A stretch of 64,000 bases of DNA from an uncultured Collinsella sp. Lineage in GTDB: Bacteria; Actinomycetota; Coriobacteriia; Coriobacteriales; Coriobacteriaceae. A model generated the notes under the pieces. That model did not search any database. It had not been told where the DNA came from and was given only the letters and a program-made list of their open reading frames with translations. Of this stretch, positions 35,080 through 45,978 are shown in pieces (position 1 is the first letter of the stretch; each line of letters starts with the position of its first letter). The DNA is taken from NCBI GenBank assembly GCA_900550195.1, contig URRB01000001.1:62001-126000 (forward strand). The letters are read 5' to 3'. Position numbers and translations under genes: made by a program.

Positions 35080-36504
35080 CTAGCACACACCTTCCACAAA
35101 GCGGTCGAGCTCAACAAAGCGGGAACCCTTGACCAGTACAACATCATGTTTTTCAAGCGCGCCGCCCATGCGGTCGAGCACCTGCTGATAATCGGAGAAC
35201 ACCTGGATGCGGTCCTCGTCCATGCCCATCATGCGCGCGGCATCGGCCATAAGCTGGGCCAGCTCACCACCCACGCACGCCAGCATGTCGAGCTTCTTGG
35301 CGGCGGCATAGGCGCCCACGAGCTCATGCATGCGAGGAGCCTCATCGCCCATCTCGCCCATCTCGCCCAGGATCGCCATACGAGACCCCGTGCACGAAAG
35401 CGAGCACAGTAGATCGAGACCAGCAGCCATGGATTCGGCGCTGGCGTTATAGGAATCGTCGATGACGCGGGCACCGCTCTTGGCGCGCTTGATCTCCTGG
35501 CGGTGCCCGGTGATCGTGAGGCCCCTAAAGGCAGCATCGATCTGCTCGGGCGTCACGCCCAGGCGATAGGCAACCGCGGCGGCCTTAACGGCATTTGGGA
35601 CGGACTGCACGCCGGGGATGGCAAGCATGGTATCGATCGTCTCACCCTGGCCAAAATCGAGAGTAAAGACCGGACGGCCCTCGTCATCAACTCGAACGTC
35701 GCGGGCACGGACCTCATCATCGTCCGAGACGCCGGCCAGCATCACGTCGATACCAGCAGGCTGGGCGAACGTATCGCGAATGAACGGCGTAAAGTCGTCC
35801 TCGCCGCCCAAAACCAGCAGCGGCAAGAAGTCGCCAGCGGCGCACATACCCTGGACAATCTCGGCCTTAGCGCGGGCGATATTCTCGCGGCTACCCAAAA
35901 TGCCGATATGAGAGGTACCAATCTTGCTCACGATGGCAAGGTTGGGATTGGCGGACTGGGACAGGCGCTCGATCTCGTGGAAATGGTTCATGCCCATCTC
36001 GAGCACCAGGACCTCGGTATCGGCCGGAGCGGAAAGCACCGTGAGCGGCATGCCGATCAGGTTATTGAAATTGCCCTTGGTGGCCCAGACACGATAGCGC
36101 TTGGCGAGCACGGCGGCGAGCACGTCCTTGGTCGTCGTCTTGCCGATGGAACCGGTAATACCAACGACCAGGCAGCCAAGCTCCAGACGGTACGTGTGCG
36201 CCAAACGCAGCAGAAAGTCCTCGGGATCATCGGTCAGCAAGATGGCACAGCCCTTGTCCTGCGCCAGCGAGACCAGCTCGGCCTCGGGCTCACGCGTCAT
36301 CACGACGGCGCCGGCACCCGACTGGACGGCACGGGAAGCAAAATCATTGCCGTCGACGTTTTCACCGGGAAAGGCGACGAAAATCGTCCCTTCCTCGACC
36401 TGGCGCGAGTCGATAACGCACCCGCGGCATACCCGATCGGCTTCTCCCGTCACGGTTCGGGCCCCTGTTGCGGCCGCGAGGTTGTTGACGGCGATCTCTA
36501 TCAT
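35080..36504 (-). CDS. murF: UDP-N-acetylmuramoyl-tripeptide--D-alanyl-D-alanine ligase
   Basis: The 474-residue ligase adds D-Ala-D-Ala to the stem peptide. The P-loop GITGSIGKTTTKD lies near residue 115. The N-terminal VIDSRQVEEGTIFVAFPGEN block and NAVKAAAVAYRLG, DDSYNASAESM and RMAILGEMGEMG are diagnostic. murE, which makes its substrate and normally sits beside it, is not in this cluster. A 127-base gap before ftsI contains a possible -10 (TACAAT at 36542-36547, minus strand). Confidence 0.97.
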   Translation of the reverse strand: MIEIAVNNLAAATGARTVTGEADRVCRGCVIDSRQVEEGTIFVAFPGENVDGNDFASRAVQSGAGAVVMTREPEAELVSLAQDKGCAILLTDDPEDFLLRLAHTYRLELGCLVVGITGSIGKTTTKDVLAAVLAKRYRVWATKGNFNNLIGMPLTVLSAPADTEVLVLEMGMNHFHEIERLSQSANPNLAIVSKIGTSHIGILGSRENIARAKAEIVQGMCAAGDFLPLLVLGGEDDFTPFIRDTFAQPAGIDVMLAGVSDDDEVRARDVRVDDEGRPVFTLDFGQGETIDTMLAIPGVQSVPNAVKAAAVAYRLGVTPEQIDAAFRGLTITGHRQEIKRAKSGARVIDDSYNASAESMAAGLDLLCSLSCTGSRMAILGEMGEMGDEAPRMHELVGAYAAAKKLDMLACVGGELAQLMADAARMMGMDEDRIQVFSDYQQVLDRMGGALEKHDVVLVKGSRFVELDRFVEGVC

Positions 36505-36631
36505 TGCAGCTCCCCTGTAAACCTAATAATGCTATCGGCGTATTGTATCCCAGCGCCGCGCATGCGTGGTGCAGGGCATGTGAACACCCCTCATATGGGA
36601 CAACAAACCACGCCCCAAAGATTGTAACCCC

Positions 36632-38497
36632 CTACTTCGTGTGCGGGATACCCAGCACGTCGAGCGCGTTGGCCATAATGGACTGGAACGGCACCGCAGC
36701 GGCATCTGAGCCGCTCGGCGTTCCGTCGAGCGTGATATAGCACAGCACCTTGGGCGATTGTGCCGGTGCAAAGCCCATAAAGGACGACATGTAGTTCTCC
36801 TTGAGGTAGCCGCCGTTCTCGTCGGCACGTTCGGCCGTACCGGTCTTACCCGCCACGTCATAGCCGTCAACCGCGCCGCCAACGCCCGTTCCCTCGGACA
36901 CGACCGTCTGCATGCACGATGTCACCTGGGATGCGGCGTCCTCCGAAATCGCGCGCTCGCCTTCGCCCCAGTCCTTCTCGTCGCCTTTGCTGGACTTATA
37001 GAAGTGCGGTGTCATCATCACGCCGCCGTTGGCGATGCCGCCCACGGCGCGTGCGATCTCAATCGGCGAGACGGACAGCGCCTGTCCAAAGCTCATCGAG
37101 CCCAGCGTGGCGCCGTCATACTGGTCACGCTCCTTGACGATACCCAGGCTCTCGCCCGGAAAATCGACACCAGAGCTGTGACCGATGCCCCACTTGTCCA
37201 CATAAGCGGCAAAGTCATCGGCACCGATCTTGCGCCCCACCAGGACAAAGCCCACGTTGGACGAACGGCGCATCATCTCGCGCACATCCATGGTCATGGC
37301 GTAGTCGCGCTTGTCGGCATCGGTGACGGTATCGTCGCCCACCTTGATGCTCGCCGGCACCTCAAACGACGTACTCGATCGCACGACGCCCAAGTCGAAG
37401 CCGGCGCCCGCCACGAGCGTCTTAAAGACCGAGCCGGGCTCGTAGGCGTCGGTGACCAGGCGCAAGTTCATATCCTCGGTCTTGGCGTTTTCCAGATTGG
37501 TCTGGTCGTAAGTCGGATACGAGCAGGCTGCCAAGATCTCGCCTGTCGTAGGATCGGTGACCAGCGCCGAGCCGTTCTTGGCCTTAGTCTTCTCAACTGC
37601 CTCTGCCAGGGCATCCTCGGCCGCACGCTGGATATTGACGTCGAGCGTCGTCACGATATCAACGCCGTCGACCGCAGCCACCTTTTTATAGGCACCGCCC
37701 GCGATATAGCTGCCGTCCCTCGCGCGCTCGCGTACGAGAGAACCGTTCGTGCCGGTCAGAAGCTTGTTGTATTGCTTTTCGAGACCCGTCAAGCCATCGT
37801 TGTCCACATTCACTACACCCAGCACCTGCGATGCCAGATTGCCGTATGGATATACGCGCTTCATGGCCTGCTCAAAAAGCACACCGGGCAGGTTCTTCTT
37901 CTCCAGCGTCGCAGCATCGTCTTCGTCCACCTGGCGCTTGATATACACCCAGGTTCCATCGGACTCAACGAGCTTGCGGCAGGTCTTTTTATCGATTCCA
38001 GTTGCCTTGACCAGCGCCGACACCGTCTTGTCAACGTCCTCGACAAGCTGCGGGTTCACGGCGATGTTGCGACATTCGACCGACGACGCCAGCACGTTAC
38101 CGTTGCGGTCGTAGATGGTGCCACGTTTGGCATAGAGGGTCTGCGCAAGCAGGCGACGCGCATCGGCACGCTCGCGCAGTTTATCGGCTTCGACAACCTG
38201 ATAGTCGGCAAGGCGAAAGACGCCCAAGCCCAAGCCAAGCCCAATGAATCCCATGACGGCTTTGCGGCGAGGCAGAGGCGTGCCTGTGAGCCATTCGGTC
38301 GGCGAACTCTTGCGCGACCTGGTGTTATGCACTTGAGGGCCGCCCGAGCCGCGAAGTCGCGACGCCGGGTCGTTGCCACGGGACCGCCCGGCGTTGTAAG
38401 ATTGCCGACCCGTTCCTTGATAACCAGAACGTCCCCGCGACGAGGGACGTCCAGAACCGCGGCCCCTATCGGAACCGCGGCGATAGTCATTTGTCAT
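36632..38497 (-). CDS. ftsI: Septal peptidoglycan transpeptidase FtsI (class B PBP)
   Basis: The 621-residue class B penicillin-binding protein crosslinks septal wall with FtsW. It has a basic Gly/Arg/Ser-rich cytoplasmic tail (1-70), one membrane segment (about 80-97), a pedestal domain, and the transpeptidase domain. The catalytic serine is in EPGSVFKTL, the SxN motif is RRSSNVGF and the KTG motif is VAGKTGTAE. PASTA domains are absent. It lies 17 bases after ftsL. Confidence 0.96.
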   Translation of the reverse strand: MTNDYRRGSDRGRGSGRPSSRGRSGYQGTGRQSYNAGRSRGNDPASRLRGSGGPQVHNTRSRKSSPTEWLTGTPLPRRKAVMGFIGLGLGLGVFRLADYQVVEADKLRERADARRLLAQTLYAKRGTIYDRNGNVLASSVECRNIAVNPQLVEDVDKTVSALVKATGIDKKTCRKLVESDGTWVYIKRQVDEDDAATLEKKNLPGVLFEQAMKRVYPYGNLASQVLGVVNVDNDGLTGLEKQYNKLLTGTNGSLVRERARDGSYIAGGAYKKVAAVDGVDIVTTLDVNIQRAAEDALAEAVEKTKAKNGSALVTDPTTGEILAACSYPTYDQTNLENAKTEDMNLRLVTDAYEPGSVFKTLVAGAGFDLGVVRSSTSFEVPASIKVGDDTVTDADKRDYAMTMDVREMMRRSSNVGFVLVGRKIGADDFAAYVDKWGIGHSSGVDFPGESLGIVKERDQYDGATLGSMSFGQALSVSPIEIARAVGGIANGGVMMTPHFYKSSKGDEKDWGEGERAISEDAASQVTSCMQTVVSEGTGVGGAVDGYDVAGKTGTAERADENGGYLKENYMSSFMGFAPAQSPKVLCYITLDGTPSGSDAAAVPFQSIMANALDVLGIPHTK

Positions 38498-38514
38498 ACT
38501 CAGCTACCGTCTTG

Positions 38515-38985
38515 CTACTGAGCGGTCGCGGTCGCGTTGGCGCCCGCGGCTGCATCCTGCGAAAAGTCAAGTGTAACGCTCTCGCTGGGCTCCACCATGC
38601 CATAAGCGCCCGCAAGGTCGCGAATGCGCGTGTCGGCGCCATAGACCGAATGCATGACCTCCAGGTCGGAGCTCTCATCGGTCGCCTTTTCGAGCGTGTT
38701 GGTAAGCTCGGCGTTGCTGTTGAGCACCTGGGCCGTAACGCCGGCGAGCGCCACGCGGGCGACGCCGATCGTCATGAAGATAGCCGCAATGATGCAAAAC
38801 GTTTTAAGAACGCTCATGAAAACCGGGCTTACCGCCTGGTTTGCCTGACGGCCCGCGCCCGTGTAGACATCAAAGCGCGGCGTGCGCTGCTCACGGGGAG
38901 CAACGGGGGCCTGCGGCGTCTCACGATAGGCGGGCATGGCGTTCATATCATAGGCGAGTGCTGCGCTTGAAGTGTTGTAGCCCAT
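38515..38985 (-). CDS. ftsL: FtsL-like small divisome membrane protein
   Basis: The 156-residue bitopic protein has about 55 cytoplasmic residues, one membrane segment (about 58-82, VLKTFCIIAAIFMTIGVARVAL), a short coiled coil (VLNSNAELTNTLEKATDESSDLEVM) and an Ala-rich tail. FtsL proteins diverge strongly, so the call rests on topology and on the position between rsmH and ftsI. The start follows GGGAGGCGG. Confidence 0.8.
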   Translation of the reverse strand: MGYNTSSAALAYDMNAMPAYRETPQAPVAPREQRTPRFDVYTGAGRQANQAVSPVFMSVLKTFCIIAAIFMTIGVARVALAGVTAQVLNSNAELTNTLEKATDESSDLEVMHSVYGADTRIRDLAGAYGMVEPSESVTLDFSQDAAAGANATATAQ

Positions 38986-39075
38986 GATATGCCGCCTCCC
39001 ATCCCGAGTACGTTGGTAGTGTGTTTAAGCTTCGTTTATGGTGCGAGCGGGAGGTCCAATACCGCGCGGTCGCGC

Positions 39076-40041
39076 CTACAGACGCTGCGCCACGCGGATT
39101 TTGGCTGATCTCGCCCGAGGGTTGCGCTCAACCTCATCAGGCTGGGCAACCAGGGGTTTGCGGGTGATGACCTTGAGTATCGGCACGTTGCCGCACACGC
39201 ACACCGGAATCTCCGGCGGACACGTGCACCCCTGGCTCATCTCCTTAAAGTGGTTCTTTACGATACGGTCCTCGAGCGAGTGATACGAGATGACGCAGAT
39301 ACGTCCGCCCGGGTTGAGCCACCTGGTGGCGGCATCAAGCCCTCGTTCGAGCACATCGAGCTCGTGATTGACCTCGATGCGAATGGCCTGGAAACTTTTC
39401 TTGGCCGGGTGTCCACCATGCCGACGAGCGGCAGCCGGGATACCCGCCTTGATGATCTCGACAAATTGGCCGGTGGTTTCGATCGGTTCTTGCTCGCGGC
39501 GGCGCACGATCTCGCGCGCGATCTGCGAGGCGAACTTCTCTTCGCCGTAGACGCGTAGAATCCGGGCGAGGTCGTGTTCGTTATAGGTGTTGATGACCTC
39601 AGCTGCGTTTAAGGTGTTATTACCCGGATCCATCCGCATGTCCAATGGGGCGTCCTCGTTATACGAAAAGCCCCTGCCAGGGATATCGAGTTGCGGCGAC
39701 GAAACGCCCAAATCGAACAGGAAGCCATCGACCCCGGGCACCTCGGCCGAGCAAAGCAGCTCGTCCAAGTCGCCGAAGTTGCCCTTCAGCAGCCGGTGCG
39801 GAACGCCGGGAACCTCGCGGTCCAGACGGGCGCCAGCGGCCTCGAGGGCCATGTCGTCCTGATCGACGCCGAGCAAAAGGCCCGTCTCCCCCACCTGCGC
39901 GGCCATCTTTACCGAATGGCCGGCACCGCCAAGGGTGCAATCGCAGACAACGGAGCCGCTCTTTAGCCGCAGCGACTCAAGCACTTCGCCGAGCATGACA
40001 GGTTCATGCCGATATTCTTGTGTCAAGATCCCACGCTCCAT
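39076..40041 (-). CDS. rsmH: 16S rRNA (cytosine-1402-N4)-methyltransferase
   Basis: The 321-residue SAM-dependent enzyme (old name MraW) methylates C1402 of 16S rRNA. The SAM motif DCTLGGAGHSVKM lies near residue 35; FLFDLGVSSPQLD, RILRVYGEEKFASQIAR and ICVISYHSLEDRIVK are family blocks. It is 20 bases after mraZ, and a 90-base gap separates it from ftsL. The start has no strong ribosome site, so coupling with mraZ is likely. Confidence 0.97.
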   Translation of the reverse strand: MERGILTQEYRHEPVMLGEVLESLRLKSGSVVCDCTLGGAGHSVKMAAQVGETGLLLGVDQDDMALEAAGARLDREVPGVPHRLLKGNFGDLDELLCSAEVPGVDGFLFDLGVSSPQLDIPGRGFSYNEDAPLDMRMDPGNNTLNAAEVINTYNEHDLARILRVYGEEKFASQIAREIVRRREQEPIETTGQFVEIIKAGIPAAARRHGGHPAKKSFQAIRIEVNHELDVLERGLDAATRWLNPGGRICVISYHSLEDRIVKNHFKEMSQGCTCPPEIPVCVCGNVPILKVITRKPLVAQPDEVERNPRARSAKIRVAQRL

Positions 40042-40061
40042 CCGTTACCCGTGCCTTGCCC

Positions 40062-40496
40062 TTACGAGAAGAAGAGGTCCAGCAGGGCCTCATCGTCATC
40101 GTCCTCATCGGCCGCGGCGCGATCCCAAACCTCAAGGTGGTCGTAGTTGCCCACAACCGTGACCTCGCGGTCGAGGTTCGCCTGCTTGCGGAGAGACTCG
40201 GAAAGACCGATACGACCGGCGCTGTCCACGTCCATCGACGTGGTGCGCTTGTTGATCGCCCTCATGAGCTTCTGGTCATTAATGTCACGCGGGTTAAAAC
40301 CCTCGTGGCCCTCACGACCCGCGAAGAGTCCTTCGACCCACTTATCGAAGGCCTCGGCAGAGAACACGTACAGAGCATCGACATCCAGGGCTTTGAACAC
40401 GCGAACGTGCTCTCCAAGCTCCTCGCGAAGGGGTGCAGGCAGGGACAGACGACCTTTTGCATCGAGATTGCGCTCGTATGCACCAGTCATTCCCAT
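40062..40496 (-). CDS. mraZ: MraZ transcription regulator
   Basis: The 144-residue double AbrB-like protein represses the dcw operon in E. coli by binding TGGG repeats in its own promoter. Both repeats are visible (NLDAKGRLSLPAPLREEL near 11 and VDSAGRIGLSESLRKQANL near 90). The tail is acidic (DEDDDDEALLD). The ATG at 40496 follows GGAGGG. It is the first gene of the cluster, and suitable TGGGG repeats lie upstream. Confidence 0.95.
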   Translation of the reverse strand: MGMTGAYERNLDAKGRLSLPAPLREELGEHVRVFKALDVDALYVFSAEAFDKWVEGLFAGREGHEGFNPRDINDQKLMRAINKRTTSMDVDSAGRIGLSESLRKQANLDREVTVVGNYDHLEVWDRAAADEDDDDEALLDLFFS

Positions 40497-40600
40497 GTGC
40501 GCCCTCCCCTCGGTTACTCAGATGGCACGTACGCGGGGAACCACCCCGCCTGTCGACGTCATCAATAATATGGGGAACCGCCCCATTTTTCAACACCTTT

Positions 40601-40627
40601 CCCCACCCCTTCCCCCACCCCGCCCCA
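40601..40627 (-). promoter_or_regulatory. Candidate MraZ operator (TGGGG repeats)
   Basis: On the minus strand three TGGGG units occur (40623-40627, 40613-40617, 40601-40605) at offsets of 10 and 12 bases, about 105 bases upstream of mraZ. E. coli MraZ binds TGGGN repeats spaced by 10 bases. Two G-rich hairpins with GGGGAACC centres lie between this site and the gene. Confidence 0.6.
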
Positions 40628-40861
40628 CCACTCCACTCACCATATATTGCAAAACACCCCCAAGCATATGTTCGAAAACACAATATGTTGTGTTTGCAGC
40701 AACGGCGGGATGCCACCTGTAGAACCACACCCGCGAACCTCAACCTTCAAGTTGACCTTGAGGCGATTTTTACGTCCCTTTACATGCCGTTCACATCGCC
40801 CCCAAACTCCCCCACCCAAGGCCCGTGCGGCCCACCACCGCGACGCCAAGTGGCGAAAAAT

Positions 40862-40925
40862 GGGACGGGCCCCAGATTGCCCATGCGCGCGCAAAAGCAC
40901 GCCGCGGCAATCTGGAGCCCGTCCC
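40862..40925. repeat. Long palindrome, class II, after xerD
   Basis: Twenty-base arms (40862-40881 and 40906-40925, one mismatch) enclose a 24-base loop. On the minus strand it lies 33 bases after the xerD stop codon. No U run follows. Confidence 0.78.
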
Positions 40926-40958
40926 CAAATACCTATAAATATGCAGGTCAGCGATGTG

Positions 40959-41900
40959 TTAACGATGTGCCAGCGGGTGCGCCGCCAAATAGACCTCGGT
41001 CAGTTGCGTACGATCGACATGCGTGTAGACCTGCGTGGTCGATATATCGGCATGTCCCAAGATCTCCTGTAGCACACGGAGGTCTGCGCCGCCCGCAAGC
41101 ATATGGGTGGCAAAGGAGTGACGCAGCGTATGGGGATGGAGCCCCACCAGTCCCACCTGGCGCCCGTAGCGCTCACAGATGGCATGGATGCCCTGGCGCG
41201 ACAGACGGCGGCCGTTCTTATTTAAAAAGACCGCCGAGGTCTCGGTTCCGCGGGCATGGGCCGCCAAGCGAGAACGCCCCTCAGTTACATAAAGCGTCAG
41301 AGCTCGCGCCGCGCTTCCCACCAGCGGGGACAGGCGTTCCTTCGAGCCCTTACCGCGAACGAGCACAAAGCCATCGTCGATATGGATATCGCCCACATCG
41401 AGTCCCACCAACTCGCTCACACGCAAACCGCATCCGTAAAGCACTTCCAAGATGGCATGGTCGCGCAAGCCCATCTCGCCCTCGGGGAAGTCTTGATCGA
41501 GCAGCGCCGAGACATCCTCCACCGATAGATACTCCGGCAAACGCTCAGCCTTTTTAGGCAGGCGCAACGCCGCCGTTGGATTTTGGGCCACAGCCCCATC
41601 GCGCACCAAAAAGGCATGCAGGCCCTTCACGGCCGCAAGCGCACGCTCCACCGAGGCATCCGAATAGCCCCCATCGCGACGGTCGGCGACAAAGCCCTCC
41701 ACGACCTGACGGGTCACCTCTTCAAAAGACACAATACCCGCCCGCTCCAGATAGGCGCAGTACGTCGTCAGGTCACGACGATAGGCCGCAATCGTGTTGC
41801 GCGCCAAACCCCGCTCGACCGCAAGGTAATCGAGATACTCCCCCGCCGCCACGGCGAGCGACGAGGGAGTAGCTTCGGTATGTTCCTTATTCGCCGGCAC
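40959..41900 (-). CDS. xerD: Tyrosine recombinase XerD-like
   Basis: The 313-residue site-specific recombinase is expected to resolve chromosome dimers at dif. The N-terminal SAM-like domain (YLDYLAVERGLARNTIAAYRRD) is followed by the catalytic domain with arginine I in YGCGLRVSELVGL, the lysine in GKGSKERL, HTLRHSFATHML and GHADISTTQVYTH, with the nucleophile tyrosine. I used GTG at 41900, just after the pyrG stop; the frame is open further upstream but only inside pyrG. The two genes are probably co-transcribed. Confidence 0.93.
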   Translation of the reverse strand: MPANKEHTEATPSSLAVAAGEYLDYLAVERGLARNTIAAYRRDLTTYCAYLERAGIVSFEEVTRQVVEGFVADRRDGGYSDASVERALAAVKGLHAFLVRDGAVAQNPTAALRLPKKAERLPEYLSVEDVSALLDQDFPEGEMGLRDHAILEVLYGCGLRVSELVGLDVGDIHIDDGFVLVRGKGSKERLSPLVGSAARALTLYVTEGRSRLAAHARGTETSAVFLNKNGRRLSRQGIHAICERYGRQVGLVGLHPHTLRHSFATHMLAGGADLRVLQEILGHADISTTQVYTHVDRTQLTEVYLAAHPLAHR

Positions 41901-41902
41901 CC

Positions 41903-43570
<1,668 letters not shown>

Positions 43571-43596
43571 TTACCTGCGCTTCCCGTAGAAGTTGT

Positions 43597-43605
43597 TTAT
43601 CCACA
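43597..43605 (+). promoter_or_regulatory. Single DnaA box upstream of pyrG
   Basis: TTATCCACA, the consensus DnaA box, lies 33 bases upstream of the pyrG start. A single 9-mer can occur by chance, and no cluster or AT-rich unwinding element is present, so this is not an origin; it might regulate pyrG. Confidence 0.4.
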
Positions 43606-43689
43606 TCTTACGGGTCTTCATTGTAATACTCGCGCCGCGGACCGTTCGCAATTTTTCTCGCGTGCGATTGCATTTCTCAATCTTGAAAC

Positions 43690-43719
43690 AAAACGCCGCC
43701 CGGTTTCCCAGGCGGCGTC
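43690..43719 (-). terminator. Intrinsic terminator of the winged-helix gene
   Basis: On the minus strand ACGCCGCC pairs with GGCGGCGT and TTTTG follows, 24 bases after the stop codon at 43743. Confidence 0.85.
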
Positions 43720-43742
43720 GCTATGGCAAGGGTTACATGCTG

Positions 43743-44081
43743 CTATCGATCAGCAACCTCGTCCTCAAGCATTTCTTGAACGAGCATGCCGGTACGGACG
43801 CCCTCAAGATACCACTCGCCACGTTCGGTGAGGCAAATGCCATTTACAAGCTGACCGCCGTCGTCGCTATAACGCGAGACGACATCAATCATGCCTTCGG
43901 AATCCAAGCGATCGATTGCGGCGCGGGCACGATACGGCGAAACCCCCACGCGCTCGGCAAGCGTTTTGCGCGAGAAACCATACGGCCCGCCATTGTCTTC
44001 GGTTTGCTGGTCGATTTCCATCAACACCAGCACCTCGACACGCTTCATATCGTTGACACTCGCACGACCCTTGCCCGCCAT
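43743..44081 (-). CDS. Small winged-helix DNA-binding protein
   Basis: The 112-residue protein is a predicted winged helix-turn-helix: a first helix (VNDMKRVEVLVLMEIDQQ), then FSRKTLAERVGVSPYRARAAIDRLDSEGMI (helices 2 and 3), and a wing (VSRYSDDGGQLVNGICLTERG). It resembles MarR- or DUF-type regulators. I used ATG at 44081 (TGAGGAGG 7 bases upstream) rather than an upstream frame extension. The regulated genes are unknown. Confidence 0.75.
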   Translation of the reverse strand: MAGKGRASVNDMKRVEVLVLMEIDQQTEDNGGPYGFSRKTLAERVGVSPYRARAAIDRLDSEGMIDVVSRYSDDGGQLVNGICLTERGEWYLEGVRTGMLVQEMLEDEVADR

Positions 44082-44270
44082 AGCAGCCTCCTCAAACCGA
44101 GCACGAGCATCTAACGCGCCGTGCGCGACCGACACACCTCACGATGGCAGGTAATATCCATCATGCGGCATCCCGCTAAGGATGAAACAGTTACGGTTAT
44201 TGTATACCGCTCAAATTGTTTCTAGGCAGGTAAACGGCTATTTTTCGCCGAAATAGGCGCTTTATTGATC

Positions 44271-44303
44271 AAAAAGCCGTACCGGGCGCCAACCCGATAC
44301 GGC
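44271..44303 (-). terminator. Intrinsic terminator of the DUF1846 gene
   Basis: On the minus strand GCCGTATCGGG and CCCGGTACGGC form a stem with a short loop, followed by TTTTTG, 35 bases after the stop codon at 44338. Confidence 0.8.
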
Positions 44304-44337
44304 CAAAATGCAATGCAATTACCGCGGTGCTTCAAAC

Positions 44338-45819
44338 TTAGCGGTGGAAGAAACCGCGGCGCTCAAACTTGGGCTCGCAGCACACGTTGATACCCAGTTT
44401 GCGCAGTACCGTCTCGTCCGTCGGCGAGATAATCACGCTAAAGAAGGCATCGCAACCGCGCAGCTGCTCCAGGCCCGAAAGGACGCGAGCGGCCGTCTCA
44501 CTCGTGGCCGAGGTGATCGACAGCGCCATAAGCGTCTCGTCGGTGTGGAGGCGAGGGTTTTTGCTGCCCAGGAAATGCGTCTTGAGCTTGCTGATGGGCT
44601 CGATCGCCTCATCGCTAATGACCTCGAGCTCAAGGTCGACGCCCGAGACATGCTTGAGGGCGTTCATAATGAGCGAACTTGCGGCGCCCAGGCGCGTGGA
44701 GGTCTTACCGGTCACCACGGAGCCATCGGGCATGACCATGGCACCCACGGGACCACCCGTCAGCTGCTCCCTGGTGAGGGCCGCCGAGCGCGCCGGTGAG
44801 TAGTTCTTATCGATGCCGGCTTTCTTCATAATAATCTTGAGACGGTCGACTTGCTCATCGCCCATGCCGGTACGGCGCACATTTTCGACCGCGGTAAAGT
44901 AGCGGCGGACGATCTCCATCTTGGAAGCGTCGCGGCAGGCATCGTCATCGGTGATGGCAAAGCCGACCATATTGACGCCCATGTCCGTAGGACTCTGATA
45001 GGGGCTCTTGCCCAGGATCTTTTCCATCAGAGCACGGACCACCGGGAAGGCCTCGACGTCGCGGTTGTAGTTGACCGTGGTCTTGTTGTAGGCCTCCAAG
45101 TGGAAGGAGTCGATGATATTGGCATCGTCGAGATCGGCCGTTGCTGCCTCATAGGCGATGTTGACCGGATGCGTGAGGGGCAGATTCCAGACCGGGAAAG
45201 TCTCGAACTTGGCGTAGCCGGCGGCGGTGCCGTGCTTGTGCTCGTGATAGAGCTGCGAGAGGCAAGTGGCGAGCTTGCCTGAGCCGGGGCCGGGAGCGGT
45301 GACCACGACGAGCGGACGAGTGGTCTCGACAAACTCATTCTTGCCATAGCCGTCGTCGGACACGATCAGGTCGACGTCGTGCGGATACCCCTCGATGGGA
45401 TAGTGCAGCTTGGCGGGGATACCGAGCGCGTTCAGGCGGTTGCGGAATACATCGGCAGCGGGCTGGCCGGCGTACTGGGTGATGACCACAGCCGCGACGG
45501 CAAAGCCGTTGCCGCGGAACAGGTCAACCAGGCGCAGCACATCCTCGTCATAGGTAATGCCAAGGTCACCACGAGCCTTGTTTTTCTCGATGTGGTTCGC
45601 GTTGATCGCGATGATAACCTCGACATCGTCGGCGATGCTCTTGAGCATGCGGAACTTGCTGTCCGGTTCAAAACCCGGCAGCACGCGGCTCGCATGATAG
45701 TCATCGAACAGCTTACCGCCAAACTCCAAATAGAGCTTGCCACCAAACTGCGAGATGCGCTCCTTAATGTGAGCAGCCTGCAGCTCGATGTACTTCGCGT
45801 TGTCGAAACCCTGGCGCAT
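44338..45819 (-). CDS. DUF1846 family protein
   Basis: The 493-residue soluble protein belongs to DUF1846, a conserved family with known structures but no settled function. Near residue 190, VTAPGPGSGKLATCLSQLYHE resembles a P-loop. GFDNAKYIELQAAHIKERI at the N-terminus and GGKLYLEFGGKLFDDYHASRVLPGF near 30 are the strongest family blocks. A Ser/Thr-rich C-terminal domain follows. The start at 45819 follows GGGAG. It is monocistronic. I give no function. Confidence 0.85.
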   Translation of the reverse strand: MRQGFDNAKYIELQAAHIKERISQFGGKLYLEFGGKLFDDYHASRVLPGFEPDSKFRMLKSIADDVEVIIAINANHIEKNKARGDLGITYDEDVLRLVDLFRGNGFAVAAVVITQYAGQPAADVFRNRLNALGIPAKLHYPIEGYPHDVDLIVSDDGYGKNEFVETTRPLVVVTAPGPGSGKLATCLSQLYHEHKHGTAAGYAKFETFPVWNLPLTHPVNIAYEAATADLDDANIIDSFHLEAYNKTTVNYNRDVEAFPVVRALMEKILGKSPYQSPTDMGVNMVGFAITDDDACRDASKMEIVRRYFTAVENVRRTGMGDEQVDRLKIIMKKAGIDKNYSPARSAALTREQLTGGPVGAMVMPDGSVVTGKTSTRLGAASSLIMNALKHVSGVDLELEVISDEAIEPISKLKTHFLGSKNPRLHTDETLMALSITSATSETAARVLSGLEQLRGCDAFFSVIISPTDETVLRKLGINVCCEPKFERRGFFHR

Positions 45820-45978
45820 GTGTGGCTCCCGTCCCGTTTCCATTTAATGTCCTAGGCGATTATAACGGAGCCCGCCCTCCCCGATACCCAGACCATCAAC
45901 AGGCACCAACCAAACACGCTCACCACAACCACCGGGGACCCGGGGCAGCTCGTTTAGAACGGGGAACAAGTCACTCAG

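Larger units (their letters stand above)
40497..40958. other. 462-base intergenic region before mraZ and after xerD
   Basis: It holds the putative MraZ operator, two short hairpins with related sequence (near 40529-40543 and 40571-40585, each GGGGAACC flanked by C-rich arms), an AT-rich patch near 40635-40700 that could contain the dcw promoter, and a long class II palindrome (40862-40925) 33 bases after the xerD stop. I see no credible gene. Confidence 0.5.

Noticed and set aside
36758..38521. 587-codon plus-strand frame antisense to ftsI
   Set aside because: It is opposite an intact penicillin-binding protein with all catalytic motifs, and no ribosome site is present.
43597..43605. Replication origin at the DnaA box
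   Set aside because: It is a single box; there is no dnaA or dnaN, no box cluster and no unwinding element.
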